Of a stretch of 64,000 bases of DNA, positions 44,135 through 55,959 are shown piece after piece. The stretch comes from Heterohyrax brucei (lineage: Eukaryota; Chordata; Mammalia; Hyracoidea; Procaviidae). Position 1 is the stretch's first letter, and each line of letters starts with the position of its first letter. Below the pieces are notes generated by a model. That model was not told the DNA's origin. It saw nothing but the letters and a program-made list of their open reading frames with translations, and searched no databases. The stretch covers positions 43,574,501-43,638,500 of the forward strand of contig CM053164.1 of NCBI GenBank assembly GCA_028571685.1. The letters run 5' to 3'. The position numbers and the translations under genes are program-made.

Positions 44135-44395
44135 ATTATAGAAATTTCAAATTAACACAAAAGTAGAGAGAAAAATATGGTGAGCCCCTAAGTGCCCATC
44201 ACTCATATTAGAGTTATGTCTGTCTTATTTCATAGATCCTCTCTCCTTTTTGATTTGTTTTCCTGAAATATTTTGAAACAAGTAGGAGATAATCGTTTCA
44301 CTTGTAAATACTGCAGTATGTATCTCTAACGGATAAGTATTTTTTAAAAATATATCCCCAGTACCATTATTAATGCCTATGCTAGTTTTAAATAG
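44135..44395 (+). mobile_element. Old L1 3' UTR-like fragment
   Basis: AAAGTAGAGAGAAAAATATGG, AAGTGCCCATCACTCATATTAG and GTATGTATCTCTAACGGATAAG match the order of an old L1 3' UTR in forward direction. Confidence 0.55.
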
Positions 44396-44424
44396 ATTTC
44401 TTTGCACTATAAGAAATAGTTAGA

Positions 44425-44850
44425 GGTTGTCTAGCCAGGAGTTTTAAACTTTTTGTGTGCCAAAGACTCCTTTGGTGAAGCCTGTGGACCCATTCTCAAA
44501 ATAATGTTTTTAAAAGCATACAACAAGAAGTGTAGGACTACAGAGGAAGCTAATTACATCAAAATACTACAGTTTTATTAAGTTAAAAAAATTATAACAG
44601 ATATAAAAGGTTCTTTGTTAACACACTAAATAGCAGTATCTAGTGCCAAGTCTAATAACTAGTATTGTAATTTTGAAATCACAATGAGCATAAATAATAT
44701 TTTGAAATATGAACAATACCCCCAAATTTGATATTAAAATATCCATGATTTAGCAACAAAGTTGCTAATACTGTTATGGATTGTTGCCTTCAGTCATAAT
44801 TGGAGGCAATGCTAAATTTCCATTAAAAGTTAGTGAAAATGAGGCTATAT
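44425..44850. mobile_element. Ancient mammalian interspersed repeat, family uncertain
   Basis: AAACTTTTTGTGTGCCAAAG, GAAGCCTGTGGACCCATTCTC and GTTAACACACTAAATAGCAG, with CAATGCTAAATTTCCATTAAAAG, match a repeat order I have seen in other mammals. I think it is an old DNA transposon but will not name it. Confidence 0.4.
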
Positions 44851-45333
44851 ACATTTTTATCCAGTGATGGATGTTTGAGTTGTTTCTAGTTTCTGGCTAT
44901 TAACAGTTAACATCCCTGTAAACATAATTCCAATGTCAGTATCTGTGTGGACATATGGGTTTTTATTTTTCTTGGGTGAAAACTTAAGAGTTGGAGTTCT
45001 GTTTTGTATGGTAAGTGTATGATTAGCCATTCTGTTTTCTGAAGTGGCTGTGACTTTTGATGCCCTCACTGAGAGCAGATGAGAGTTGAAGTGCTTTCAC
45101 ATCCTTTCCATCTCTTGCTGTTGCAGTCTTTATAATTTTAGCCATTTTAAGTAAGGTGTGTAGTGGTATTTCATTGTAGTTTTAATTAGCATTTCCCTGA
45201 TAAATAGTGAGGTTGAGCATCCTTTCATGTGCTTATTTTCCATTTATGTAAGTTCTTTATTTAAGTGTCAATTCAAATCTTTTTTCATATTTTTAACTGA
45301 GGTCTTTATTTTCTTATTTTCGAGTCATAAGAG

Positions 45334-45498
45334 GATTTGAGGGAACCCCAGTGGTTAAGAGCTGTGTCTGCTAACCAAAAAGTGGGCAGTTTGAATCCTC
45401 TGGCACTCCTTGAAATTTCTGTGAGACAGTTCTGCTCTGTTCCATAGGGTCACTGTGAGACAGAATTGACTCAATGGCAATGAGTTTGGTTTGGTTTT
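45334..45498 (+). mobile_element. AfroSINE, short type, in L1
   Basis: GGGAACCCCAGTGGTTAAG, GGGCAGTTTGAATCCTC and GGTCACTGTGAGACAG run to AATGAGTTTGGTTTGG. TAAGAG on both sides (45328-45333, 45499-45504) marks the L1 target site. Confidence 0.9.
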
Positions 45499-45630
45499 TA
45501 AGAGTTCTGTATATATTTTGGATATAAGTCCTTCTTCAGCTATATACTCTGCAAATATTTTTTCCAAATCAGTGGCTTGCCTTTTCGTCTTTTTAACTGT
45601 CTTACAAAGAATAAAAGCTTTCAATTTTGA
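45499..45630 (-). pseudogene. L1 ORF2 C-terminal fragment
   Basis: The minus-strand frame reads RQATDLEKIFAEYIAEEGLI and SKIYTELL, matching the L1 ORF2 C-terminal stretch (RQP.TWEKIFA.YSS..GLISRIY.EL). The frame then runs into the SINE, so the longer open frame there is chimeric. Confidence 0.8.
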
Positions 45631-46305
45631 TGAAATTCATTTTACCACTTTTGGTTTTATGAACTGTGCTTTTTGCATTGTGCTTAAGAAATTTGTTTAA
45701 TCCAGCTTACAAGGAATTTCTACATTGCTTTCTTCTAGAAAGTTTATAGTTTTAGCTCTTAAATGTGAGTCTGTTATCCATTTCAAATTAACTGTTTTAT
45801 ACCTTGTGAAGTAAGGAGTCCAAATTCATCCTTTTGTATATGGATATCCAGGTTTCTGTTTTGTTTGTTTTCAAGTTTCAACAGTATTGTAGTTGTTGAA
45901 AAGACTATCCTTTCCTCATTAATTACCTTGGAATCTTTGTCAAAATTCAATTACCCATAGAAGTTTGGATCTCTTTCTGTATGTTCTATGTGCTGTTCCA
46001 TTGATCTATGTATTCATACTTTTACTTTAAAGTAAATCTTAAAATAAGGTAATATAAGTCTTCTAACTTGTAAATTTTTTCCTCCAAATTGTTTAGTCTC
46101 TTCTCAATCCTTTGTATATGAATTTTAGAATCAACTTGCCAAACTCTTCACAAAAAGCACATTTAGAATTGCATGGAATCTATAACTCACTTTGGAAAGA
46201 AATGTATCTTAAAAATAATGAGTCTTCTAATTCATAAATATGTATATGTTCAGTTTGTTTAGATTCATTGCCATAGCATTGTTTTATACTTTTCAGTATA
46301 CAGAT

Positions 46306-46687
46306 TGTCTTAGGCTGGGTTATCTAGAGGAGTAAAACCAGTGAAACATATATATACATATAGATTGAGAGATTTATTTCAAGGAAATGGCTCACACAGT
46401 TGTGGAGGCTAGCAAGTCCCAATCTCTGGGTCAGGCAGCAGTCTGCTCATTCTTTCCAAGATTCAGAGGTGCAAAGATGGCAAAATGAATGCAGGGCTGA
46501 AAGAGAGCTCAAACTTTGCAGGAATGCTATTTATGTATTGGAGGCAGGTCATGCCTCCAAGGAAACGCCCCTTCCAACTGACTGGCTGCTTACATCAGAT
46601 CATAGAATGGACAATAACTACATGATATCTGCCAAATCACTGGGAATCGTGGCCTAGCCAAGTTGACATGTAACATTAATGATCACA
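46306..46687 (-). mobile_element. MaLR-like LTR, second subtype
   Basis: Begins TGTCTTAGGCTGGGTTATC and ends ACATTAATGATCACA, 382 bp. Internal text CAAGGAAATGGCTCACAC, a CAACTGACTGGCTGC block and GGAATCGTGGCCTAGCC agrees with another LTR type I know from elephant. Flanks CAGAT and GAGGT may be a decayed 5-bp TSD in L1. Confidence 0.6.
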
Positions 46688-46740
46688 GAGGTCTTGCGCA
46701 TCTTAATTCCTAAGTATATTTTTATTCTGTTATCACTGGG

Positions 46741-46950
46741 GAGGAACCCTGATGGTACAGTGGTTGAAGCACTTAGCTGCTAACTGAAAAAGGTCAGCAG
46801 TCCAAACCCACCAGGGAAAAATATGACAGTCTGCTTCTGTAAAGATATATGGCCGTGGAAACCCTATGGGACAGTTCTACTCTGTCCTATAGGGTCAGTA
46901 TGAGTTGGAATTGACCCAACAGCACTGTGTTTTTGTTTTTGGTGTTGTTG
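46741..46950 (+). mobile_element. AfroSINE, long type, in L1
   Basis: GGAACCCTGATGGTACAGTGG, GGTCAGCAGTCCAAACCC, then the long-type block AATATGACAGTCTGC and TTCTGTAAAGATATATGG (46817-46852), then CTACTCTGTCCTATAGGG. Confidence 0.92.
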
Positions 46951-47069
46951 TTGTCATTGGAGTTTTTTCTTGTTGTTTCTGGATTTTTTTTTTTTTATTT
47001 TCTCATTTCTGCATAATATCTCATTGCTAATAAGTAAGTGCAATTAATTTTTGTATGTTAACCTTTGAG

Positions 47070-47200
47070 GACAATCTATTGCCGTCAAGTTGGTTTTGAC
47101 TCAGTGGCCATATAGGACAAGAGTATGGCCCCATGGGATTTCCAGAGGAGTAGCTAGTGGATTCACACTGCCACCCCCTGTGCCACCAGGGTGCCGAATT
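47070..47200 (-). mobile_element. AfroSINE, partial
   Basis: CTATTGCCGTCAAGTTGG, GACTCAGTGGCCATATAGGAC and CCCTGTGCCACCAGGGTGCC. The stretch between the body and the head is shortened, leaving about 130 bp. Confidence 0.85.
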
Positions 47201-47339
47201 GACCTTTACTAAATTTGTATGTACATGATCATGTTGTTTGTAAATAAAGACAGTTTTATATGTATTTCCCTTCTTTCTTGCCTCTCCCTCCTCTTGCTTC
47301 TTTCTGTCCTGTCTGCAGCCTCCAGACCGGATCTCTGCG

Positions 47340-48150
47340 AGAGTTCATTCATTTGTTTGTTAATTTACACCTTCATTCAGCATATATTGAGCACCTGCTC
47401 TGTCTTAGGCGCTGTCGAGACATTAGGAATACTAGGATGAATGATGCCAGCCCTGAAACAGTTCACAGTCTAGAGGGAAAGATGAACATGGAAGAATCGC
47501 AATGAAACATCGTCACAAGTGTTATGGAAAAACAAAGTGGGAACCGAACGCGGTAGGCCAGTAGAATGTAACAGCATTTCAGGCACAGGGGCTAGCATAC
47601 ACAACGACACTGGGGAGAAATAGTAAGCACATGTGAGGAGCTATAAGTGGTTTAGAATTTCTCAAATGTACAGTAGATACCATGGTGTGGAGCAAGAATA
47701 AACTGAAGATGCAGTTGAATTTGGACTTTATCCTGAGAATATTAAGGAGTTATCAAAGAGTGCTCAATAGAGAAGTGTCATGTATCTGCTTTTAAAATAT
47801 GGACTATTCTGGTATTATATGGAAAAATGATTCAGAGTGGGAACCAGGAAATCTATTAGAAAAATAATTCAGGCAAATAGTGATGAGACCTGCACCAGAG
47901 CCATCATAATAGGGGTGGAAGAGAGAAAGATGTTTCAAGGAGTATTTTGGAAACAAAATTGGCAAAACTTAGTAATTGATGCTAAATAGAAGGTGAAGAA
48001 GTGGGAAGGATTAAAACAATACTCAGGTTTCTTAGGCATCTTGGTGGCTGATGATGCCTTCAGTTGAAGCAGGGACTGCAGATTAGGAGCAGCAGGTTTG
48101 GAGAGAAGCAAGTTTGGAATATATTGAGCTTTAGGAGCCTATGGACCTCC
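47340..48150 (-). mobile_element. L2 LINE 3' region
   Basis: CATTCAGCATATATTGAGCACC (47373-47394), CTGTCTTAGGCGCTGTCGAG, GAAACAGTTCACAGTCTAG and downstream TCCTGAGAATATTAAGG follow reverse L2 order. The inner end is diffuse. Confidence 0.6.
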
Positions 48151-48637
48151 TAAGGTGAAGAATGAGTGAGTTAACTTTCACGTGGAACCAAAGCTCATGC
48201 TAGCTTAACTTAAAGTCCATTCCAACCTAGAAACCCTAGCTTATCCTCATTCCAGATAATTCTGAACTGTTTGGCCTGACTGAGCCCATAGGAAAAGGAT
48301 TAAGGCTTCACACCTGACTGGATCTGATTTGAAACTGGAAATTGTAATTGATGTACTTTTTTCTCATAGACGTGGTTCAAATTCTTGAGATGGCCTGACC
48401 TATGATATCCTGAAGGGGCTCTTACGAGTGACTTCTGGATGGAGAATGTCACTTGACTAACCTTGAACTCTTGCCCTCTGGTATGGGTGAAGGTAGTGTC
48501 AAAGCACAGAGCACAGTTTACCCAGAGGTAGGCATCGTACTGACAATTTTCCTTCAGTCTCAGTCAACCAAGTGTTTCATTCTCTATCTAATCCATTCTG
48601 AATCAGAGATTCCTGAGATGTTAAAAAGTGACCTGTA
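48151..48637. other. Unique sequence
   Basis: No repeat or gene recognised. Confidence 0.35.
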
Positions 48638-48798
48638 GTCACAAACCCAGTGCTGTCAAGTTGATTCTGGCTCATGGAGGCTCTATAGGTCAGAGTTAGA
48701 GCTGGCCCATAGAGTTCCCAAGGAACACCTGATGGACTTAAACTGCCGACCTTTGGGTTGGCAATTGTAGCACATAACCCCTGTGTCACTAGGATTTC
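48638..48798 (-). mobile_element. AfroSINE, short type
   Basis: CACAAACCCAGTGCTGTCAAG, TATAGGTCAGAGTTAGAGC and CCTTTGGGTTGGCAATTG run to CCCTGTGTCACTAGGATTTC. Confidence 0.92.
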
Positions 48799-48799
48799 A

Positions 48800-49025
48800 A
48801 TATCCTTATTAAATATAAATAATTTTTGAGAGTTCACTATGTGCAAAGTACTGTGCAGTCGTAATTCCATATAATCTTCTCAGCAGTCCTGAAATGTGGT
48901 TCCTTTTTATCCCCATGTTATAGATGAGAAAACTAAAGCACCTAAGGATAAAGTAAGTTGCCGGAAGTCCTAGTCAGTTGGACAAAGTATTATTTAAACC
49001 AAGACCTTCTGATTCCAAAACTGTT
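48800..49025 (-). mobile_element. MIR SINE
   Basis: GTTCACTATGTGCAAAGTACTG, TATCCCCATGTTATAGATGAG (48908-48928) and CCAAGACCTTCTGATTCC in reverse MIR order. Confidence 0.75.
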
Positions 49026-49750
49026 GTTCTCAACTGCCCACTGAAGCTTCCCACACTGCTGGGTTAGGGGTGGGCGACAGCTGTGCTGAGGTTCCTGTCT
49101 CTTCATTCTTGAGAGAGCTGGAGCCTGCAGATCAGTAACCTCTGCCAGCGTCGTCTAGTCTTCCCAGTGTGCCCTCAAATGCTGCCATTTACTGGGTGAG
49201 TACCATGATTTGAAAAAGATTGGGGGAGCACAGAACAGCACTATACTACCTAGAAATACATGTGGTCATGATAATCCTAACCACATTATTAATGGCGGTT
49301 AAGGGTCCTAGGTCATACCTTCCCCCCACCCCGTAAATGAGGTGCTTTGGGGTTCCCTGGTGCTACTTCTAATACTTTTAACTGTGATGCCATCTCTTTG
49401 TACTGGGAGTCTTTTGAACTCTCCCTAGTGTTGAAAAGGTGGATTAAGGAACCCTTGTCTCCAAGGAAACCATACAACCTGCCTGTGATCAGCAAACTTT
49501 GCATACAGGTGAGCCTAGTAAAGATAATTGCAGAAAAGAATTTATCATTGTGACTAAGGTCAGGGAACTAGTGCTTACGTTGACAGTTTAAATGCCAGCC
49601 ACACAGAAATCTCTGATCTAAACCATTGTCTTGGTTCAGCTTTGTGTCCCAATGAAAATACAAATGAGCTCCTTCCATGATTTTTCCAATGAGTCTTTCA
49701 GGTCAGACAAAAGTTCTTATTTCTTTTTAAAGGCCTCAATGTTTATAGAG
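49026..49750. other. Unique sequence, no supported gene
   Basis: Open frames on both strands at 49313-49553 overlap and show no family. Confidence 0.35.
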
Positions 49751-49925
49751 AAGGAGCCCTGGTTGTATAGTGGTTAAGCAGTCAACTGCTAACCAAAAGG
49801 TCAACTGGTAGCAGTCTGCTTCCTTAAAGGTTACGGTGTTGAAAGCCCTGCGGGGCAATTCAGCTCTGTCCCATAGGATCACTGTGAGTTGAAATCAACT
49901 CCAGGACAGTAGCTCTGGTTCGTGT
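49751..49925 (+). mobile_element. AfroSINE, long type
   Basis: GGAGCCCTGGTTGTATAGTGG, CTAACCAAAAGGTCAACTGG and the long-type GCAGTCTGCTTCCTTAAAGG, then ATAGGATCACTGTGAG. The B-box region is partly deleted. Confidence 0.88.
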
Positions 49926-49956
49926 TTTGTTTGTTTGAGGTGATATTTGTAGAAGG

Positions 49957-50150
49957 GTGCCTGGGTGGTACAGAAGGTTTGTACTCAACTGTTAGCAGGA
50001 AAGCTGATTCAAGCACATCCATCGGTGCCTCAGAAGACAGGGCTGGCAATCCAAGTCTGAAGGATCACAACCTTGAAAATCCAATGGACTAATTCCATCC
50101 TGTCACACGGGGTCACTGTGAGTCAAAAACTGACTCGACAGCACCTACCA
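49957..50150 (+). mobile_element. AfroSINE, long variant
   Basis: GGTGCCTGGGTGGTACAG, AGGTTTGTACTCAACTG, GGTGCCTCAGAAGACAGGGC and GGGTCACTGTGAGTC run to ACTGACTCGACAGCACCTACC. It matches the same variant as 20919-21112 and 59078-59282. It stands 31 bp behind another SINE in the same orientation. Confidence 0.87.
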
Positions 50151-52044
50151 GGGTTATATGTACTGTTTTATGCACTCCTGAGTGCCACTGAATTTTGGGT
50201 TCACTCCCAAGAACATCTGAGCACAGTGTTTGTGCCAGGCACCATGCTGAATACTAAAGATATGATGCTCAAAGGGACATGGTCCATTATCTAGGAAAGT
50301 CACAGTTACATTCCCTGAGGCTTTTTCCAATGAACAGTATCCCTTTTTTTTTTTTTTATCTTTGGCTATGCTAATATTTTTCATATTTTATTTAGCTATA
50401 TGTGTGGAAACTTTACATGTATTGTAAATTATCTCCTATGTCAGACAAATTAAAAGAATTTGCAATGTTTATCCTTAAGCTCCAGCTTGATTGAGACCTC
50501 AAAAATGAGTTGTGGTCTCAACAAAGCATCTCCAAATGGCATTGCCTTTGTTTTACATTGGGAGAATGGAGTGGGCCCAAACCCTCAGTTCAAACAGTTC
50601 CACCACAACTTGCCAGTCAGAAGGGATAAGTCATTTCTATGGGATGGGTGCTTGAATGCTGTATTTACAAGAAGATGAAAACATGCTCAGTTGGTCTCTA
50701 ACCAAAGGAATAGAATACTTCAAAAGACTCCTTCTTCTAGGAGACACTCAGCCCAGACTGCAGACTCCATGAAATCCATGCAGAATAAACAAAAAGAAAC
50801 TACACACTGTGTGATGTTGAAAGACAGAGGACCCCAGCATCTTTGATTGCTTCCATTATTCTAGAGATCATGGGGCTGTAGACAACCAACACAATCAGAA
50901 AGAACTGCTGCTTGATTTTAGCTTTTCAAGTTTCACTCTTTTAGTAACTGGAAAGTTCTTGAAGACAACCTGGATGACCTTGGTACCTGAGAGATAACAT
51001 GAGTGTTTTGGGGGGAGAAGGAGATGAGCCACTTGTGACCCCAGGATGTACTTACTACTGGTTACAGCACCAGAGTAGACTTAAGGACCTCAGCTTGGGT
51101 TTCTGAGCTCAGTTTGGCTTCAGTTTCCCCATATAATTACGTAATGCAGTTCTTTAAAAAAGTGAGTTAAGGAGCAGACCAGTGAAAAGCAGAGGTAGCT
51201 TCCGTAGTAACACCTTCTCTGTGACTGCCAGGCATTTTCAGCTTTGGAAGACAGGAGAAAGGTGGGACTTGGCCAGAATTCTCTAACATATTCAGGCTTG
51301 TCTGTACACACACACACACACACGCACGCACACACACCAGCGCACGCACACACACCAGTGATAGCACTCAGATGACTTCATACTCCTGGAGTTGAGCCTT
51401 GGAGAAAAAGAAAAAAGAAGCCAGCCCCCCTCTAACACACACTCAAAATACGGGGACCCTTTCTGAGAATATACCCTAGTTGTCTTATTTTATTGTCTCC
51501 ATAGGCATATATTGACCTAAGTAAAACAAACAACACACACAGTATGAAAAGTCTTGCTCTCACTCTGGCAGCATCCACTCTATTCCTCTTCTTGTCACTT
51601 TTATTAGCTTTTTCCATAGCCTTCCAGAGTACCTTTATACAAATAGAAAAATATAAGCATATGTTCCTAATTTTCCTCTTTCTTACTTGAAAAATAACAC
51701 ATTACACATCCTGTCTGGACCTGGGCAAGTACTTTTGAAGTCTCCTAACTATGGATATACAGTATCAGTCCCTAACCTTCCTCGATCCTGGTCACTGAGT
51801 CAACACCGAGTCTCAGAACCTGCCGCGTTGCAGTTCTTCTTCATTAATAAATTCTGGTGGTGTTTATACTTACACTTCTGTCACACCCAAGTTGTTAGAA
51901 ATGTCCCTGTGCACCAGGAAGGTTAGCACAACTAGTCCAAAGCAAAAGCGATGAAATTTCCTGGACACATCAAAACATTCTGAAGGACTGAACATTTAGT
52001 AATTTAAAAAAAAGAAGGAAAGAAATGTCTTTTCATTATCAGTG
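50151..52044. other. Mostly unique sequence with a CA microsatellite
   Basis: A T-run lies at 50345-50358. No exon is supported; frames around 50460-50678 and 51120-51367 are unremarkable. Confidence 0.4.
51306..51357. repeat. CA-rich microsatellite with CGCA variants
   Basis: ACACACACACACACACAC is followed by GCACGCACACACACCAG and a second GCGCACGCACACACACCAG. The last two are an imperfect ~20-bp duplication inside the run. Confidence 0.85.
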
Positions 52045-52215
52045 GTAATACCTTGCAATTTTTCAGATTGATTTCCCATTTGTTATCTAATTGGATCCTT
52101 CTCAAGCCCCTTCCAGTCATTAGGATAAATATTGTCCTTGTTTTTTAAGGTGAGGAAGCCAGGATGAAAATGATGGGCATCCCGTTAGCCGTCTGGCTCT
52201 GAGGGCTGTCCTCTT
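52045..52215 (-). mobile_element. MIR fragment
   Basis: CCCATTTGTTATCTAATTGG, AATATTGTCCTTGTTTTTTAAGGTG and AGGAAGCCAGGATG follow reverse MIR order. Confidence 0.5.
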
Positions 52216-52299
52216 AGTGCTACTTCTCTGTTCTCCAGAAATGAAAAACTGCCTCCCATAATGTTGCTGTCACTTCATATTCACCATATAGCCTTACAT

Positions 52300-53075
52300 T
52301 TTTTTAAGCATTTTATTTTGAGATAATTGTAGATTACATACAGTTATAAGAAATACTACAGAGAGATCTGTGTCCCCTTCACCCTGTTTCCCCCAGTGGT
52401 AGCTTCTTTCGGATATAGTACAGCATCCCTACTGAGGTATTGACATGAGCAGGGTGCAGAATATTTTCATCAACATCAGGATCCCCTGAGGTGCTTTTTC
52501 ATGACTACACTTCTCTCCTCTCCCTACCCAGGCCTTAATCCCTGACATACACTAATCTGTTCTCCATTTCTATAATTTCATCATCTCAAGAATGTTATAT
52601 AAATGGGGTCATACAGTGTGTAGCCCTTTGGTGTTTTTGCTGTTCTTACCCAGCATGATTCCTTCCAGATTTATACAAGTTGTTGCATGTATTAGTCATC
52701 ATTCCATTCTGTTGCTGAGTCAGGACCCGTGGCACCCATGTACCATACTTTGTTTAACCTCTCGCCTGCTGTAGAACCTCTGATTAGGTTCCAGCTTTTG
52801 GTTATTATGATTAAAGTCCTTTATCAAATAACTCTTCTGTTAGTCCATAGCTTGGTTTTTCATTTTCTTAACAGAGGCTTTCACAGAAAAAAAAGTTGTG
52901 AATTTGGAGAGTATCAGTTTTTCCTAACAATTCTGCCTGGTGCTAGATTCTGAAAATTTTCTCCTGTGCTTTTTTTCCCCTCCTAAAAGTCTCATGGTTT
53001 TATGCATTGCATTTAAGTCTCTCATCCATTTTGAGTTAATGTTGAGGTTTGGGTCTCAGTTCAGTTTGTTTGTTT
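52300..53075 (-). mobile_element. Old L1 antisense
   Basis: ATTTTATTTTGAGATAATTG (52311-52330), TTATATAAATGGGGTCATAC (52595-52614), GTTTTTCATTTTCTTAACAG (52854-52873) and TTTTGAGTTAATGTTGAGG (53029-53047) are reverse L1 text in order. Confidence 0.7.
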
Positions 53076-53094
53076 GTTTGTTTGGGCCTTTTGA

Positions 53095-53440
53095 TTCCCG
53101 GTTGTCTCTAACAACTTCTCATTTTCTGACCACTCCGTTATTCCTGGTCTCCCCTTCTGCTGCTGTTCGTGCTCCCACCCAGGGTCCACCTCACCAGGCA
53201 GCTCTCTGTCTCCTGTGCTGTCACACTGCCTTGTTTCTGACACTGTTCCCCACCTTGATTGCCCTTTTGCTTTCCTTTGTCTGTGACAGAATCTTTGCAG
53301 AATATCAGCCCCTCCTTGAAGTCTTTGATGGTATCACCTCAGATAAAATGTTTCACCTTCCTGTGTTCTTGTTCACTGTCTTATTACCAATGAGACATCT
53401 CTTCGCTGTACAGTATGTATCCTCTCTCATTATTTGACTT
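53095..53440 (+). mobile_element. Possible L2-like fragment
   Basis: Pyrimidine-rich text ending AGCCCCTCCTTGAAGTC and TCTCTCATTATTTGAC loosely follows forward L2 order. A 165-codon plus-strand frame (52940-53437) straddles this and the L1, so it is not a gene. Confidence 0.35.
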
Positions 53441-54224
53441 TCAAGACCCAGTATACTTGAACAATTATTTTTAGATAAGGCAATTTGAAGGAACTGTATC
53501 TCTTCGTATCTAAATTTTCTTTACTCGCTAAGCAGAACTCAGGAATCACATCACTGTGACAGCATGATATCACTTGATAACTGAACTCAGTCTTTAAAAT
53601 CAAGAACCAAACTGATTCAGACAGAGGGCTTTTGTAGTTGTGGCCTGCGCGTAGCATAGGGTTAGACACTTAGGTGCTCAACAAAAGGATAAACTAATGG
53701 CTGTGACACCTGGAAGAACTGGCTTTGTGTGGTGTTTTAGAAAATTCCTGCCTTCCTTCATCTCCTAGCTTTTAGCTAAATATCACCCTAGCTAAAGTAA
53801 TTAATATGATGTATTTGAATAACAACTCTGTGGTATTGTATAAATAGCCCTATATATATATTACATTTAATAATAAAATATAATGTTAAAGTATTGAGTA
53901 GTCCAAATAGGTAAAATTTCCTAAAGATTGACTATTTGGGAGAAAGATGGTGAGAGGCTTAGAAAGTGCTTGGTGACACCCATTGGATGGGTGTATTCAC
54001 TTTTTTAAAGTTTAATGGGAAATACTAACTTTTCCTGAGTAACTCGCACCTTTGTAGCTGTGGAGATGACCTCTGACCCTTTACTAACTTTCTGGTTCAC
54101 TAGTAGAACTAGGTTGTTTTTGTTTTTGTTTTAATCTGGCCCTTGTCAACCATTCCACAGCTTATGTGCGTACTGGAAGAGTATGTGTATGCGTGTGTGC
54201 AAACATGTCTTTTGAAATGGGGGT
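53441..54224. other. Unique AT-rich sequence
   Basis: No gene or named repeat. Confidence 0.35.
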
Positions 54225-54625
54225 TGTGTTAGTAAGTAGAGTCCTGCCAGCAGTAACAACCAACCCCGTGTCTCTATGACTAACCAAGTAAAGGTTTGTT
54301 TTGTTTTGCCATTGCAGTTCACTAGTGGTCATTTCGTTAGAATGAGTGGAAGCCTCTGCTTCCTGTAGACATTCTGAGACCTGATTCTGCGTGGTGGTTC
54401 CCCCACCCCCTGTGGTCTCAGCATCCTCTTCTACTCAGGCCAGGAGGCAGACAGGGGTACCAAGTACATCAGAGGCTTTAGGGGGCAGCTCTAAAAGTGG
54501 GTTTCATTCCTTCCATCACATTCCATTGGTCAGAATTCATTCATATGCACCACCTCCCTGCAGGGAAGTTAGGAAATTTGTTTAGCTTTGCCCAAGAGGA
54601 AAAGGAAGAGTTTTGATGAGCATGT
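54225..54625 (+). mobile_element. Ancient interspersed repeat, family uncertain
   Basis: ACTAACCAAGTAAAGGTTTG, then CACATTCCATTGGTCAGAATTC and GCAGGGAAGTTAGGAAATTTG, ending AAGAGGAAAAGGAAGAG, is an order seen in old mammalian repeats. 30925-31250 may be related. Confidence 0.4.
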
Positions 54626-54727
54626 AGCAGTACCCATGTACAGAAGTTGAAAAAGACAGGCACAAGGATGTTGATGCTAGTGTTGTACAAACTGGGGAAG
54701 GCCCAGATGTTATTTATGGTTTAACAA

Positions 54728-54868
54728 AAGCCGAACCAAACCTGTAGCCATCAAGTTGATTAGGACTGATGGTAACCCAAAGGACAGAGTGGGACAGCCT
54801 CATAGGGTCCCAGGGAGCAGCGGATTCAAACTGCTGTTAGTCACAGTGCCCCCAGGGCTCCTTGATGG
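54728..54868 (-). mobile_element. AfroSINE, partial short type
   Basis: AACCAAACCTGTAGCCATC, AAAGGACAGAGTGGGACAG and GGATTCAAACTGC, ending CCCCCAGGGCTCC. The A-box side is shortened. Confidence 0.87.
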
Positions 54869-54869
54869 T

Positions 54870-55805
54870 AGGGAGCAAGTAACTAAAGAGTCTGAAATGC
54901 ACCCAGTGGAGTGTTACAGATCTCTGAAAATAACAAACTGTATGTCCACACAACAAAGATGAAATCTTAGAAGCCTAATGTTGATTGAAAAAACAGGTTA
55001 TCAGAGACATACAATATGATAGAATTTGTATATAAAAAACTCAAAAACAGCCAGCCACAAAAACAAGCAAAACCGAATATATTGTTTGGGATACAAAAAT
55101 AGATGTTCAAGTCCATTTTTTTAAAAACCAAAGAAATGTAAAAACCAAAGAAATGATAAACAAGTTTTAGGATCGTGGTTAGCTCTGGGGAGAAAGGCAG
55201 GGAAATTGAATGGGAGCAGAGGTTCCACAGGTAGCTTCAGACTGATGAGTTACAGCCCATTCTGACAATTTAGATTTAGGGTTGGTTTTATTTGGGGGGG
55301 GATTTCTTTTCCTTTCATTGTATTTCAGAATGTGTGTGTTACAAATATTCTTTGGTATGTAACAAATAATGCGTATCAATTTTAAAAGATTAAACTCAAA
55401 CACTATAGCAGTAATAAAATAAATCCTTATTCTAAGAACGAGACAAGTAATAAACCCAAAACTGGGAAAGTGACTCAGCATCCCACACTGATTGGCATTC
55501 CTGCCTGATGCTCAAGCTCACCTGCCTTTGGGCTGGGGCCGCCTAAGATCACAAGTGTTGCTGGCCCCGTTGTTCTGATCAGCCTCAGCAACCTGATCAG
55601 AATGCTGTCTGGTACTTCTACAGTTTTCTTAACTTGCCCCTGCAGTTTCCATTAAATCAGTAGTCTCCATCTATTGAATTATTTGTCTTCAATTCCTGGT
55701 ATGTAGTGTGTCTGGATCTATTGCAAAGATTCTCTGCAGAGAAACACAAAGCCTCTGTGACCTTTCCAATGAAAGGCAAGTTTTTTATATCTAAATTTAC
55801 TAAAT
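54870..55805. other. Unique sequence
   Basis: A small local duplication (AAAACCAAAGAAATG twice, 55124-55154) is the only structure noted. Confidence 0.4.
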
Positions 55806-55946
55806 GCCCCAAACTTGCTGCCAAGTCGATTCTGGCTCATAGTGACCCTACAGGACAGAGAAGAACTTCCCCATAAGCTTTCCAAGAAGCAGGTGGTGAC
55901 CTTTTGGTTAGGAGCTGAGCTTTAACCACTGTACCAGCAGGGCTCC
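55806..55946 (-). mobile_element. AfroSINE, short type, with perfect 13-bp TSD
   Basis: GCCCCAAACTTGCTGCC, CTCATAGTGACCCTACAGG and GACCTTTTGGTTAGGAGC, ending TACCAGCAGGGCTCC. Flanks AAATTTACTAAAT at 55793-55805 and 55947-55959 are identical. An internal deletion removed part of the B-box side. Confidence 0.95.
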
Positions 55947-55959
55947 AAATTTACTAAAT

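Larger units (their letters stand above)
44855..47220 (-). mobile_element. Old L1 antisense, interrupted by an LTR and three SINEs
   Basis: Reverse L1 from GGATGTTTGAGTTGTTTC (44869) through AGCATTTCCCTGATAAATAG (45188-45207). After the SINE it resumes at AGAGTTCTGTATATATTTTGG and runs to TTTTCAGTATACAGAT (46290-46305). After the LTR it resumes at CTTGCGCATCTTAATTCC. It fades out near 47220. Insertions are at 45334-45498, 46306-46687, 46741-46950 and 47070-47200. Confidence 0.75.

Noticed and set aside
45355-45624. Minus-strand 89-codon frame with an L1 ORF2-like half
   Set aside because: Only the N-terminal half is L1 ORF2; the rest is read from an AfroSINE, so there is no fused gene.
52940-53437. 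Plus-strand open frame of 165 codons
   Set aside because: It runs from an antisense L1 into pyrimidine-rich, possibly L2-derived, sequence, so it is a chimera of repeats.
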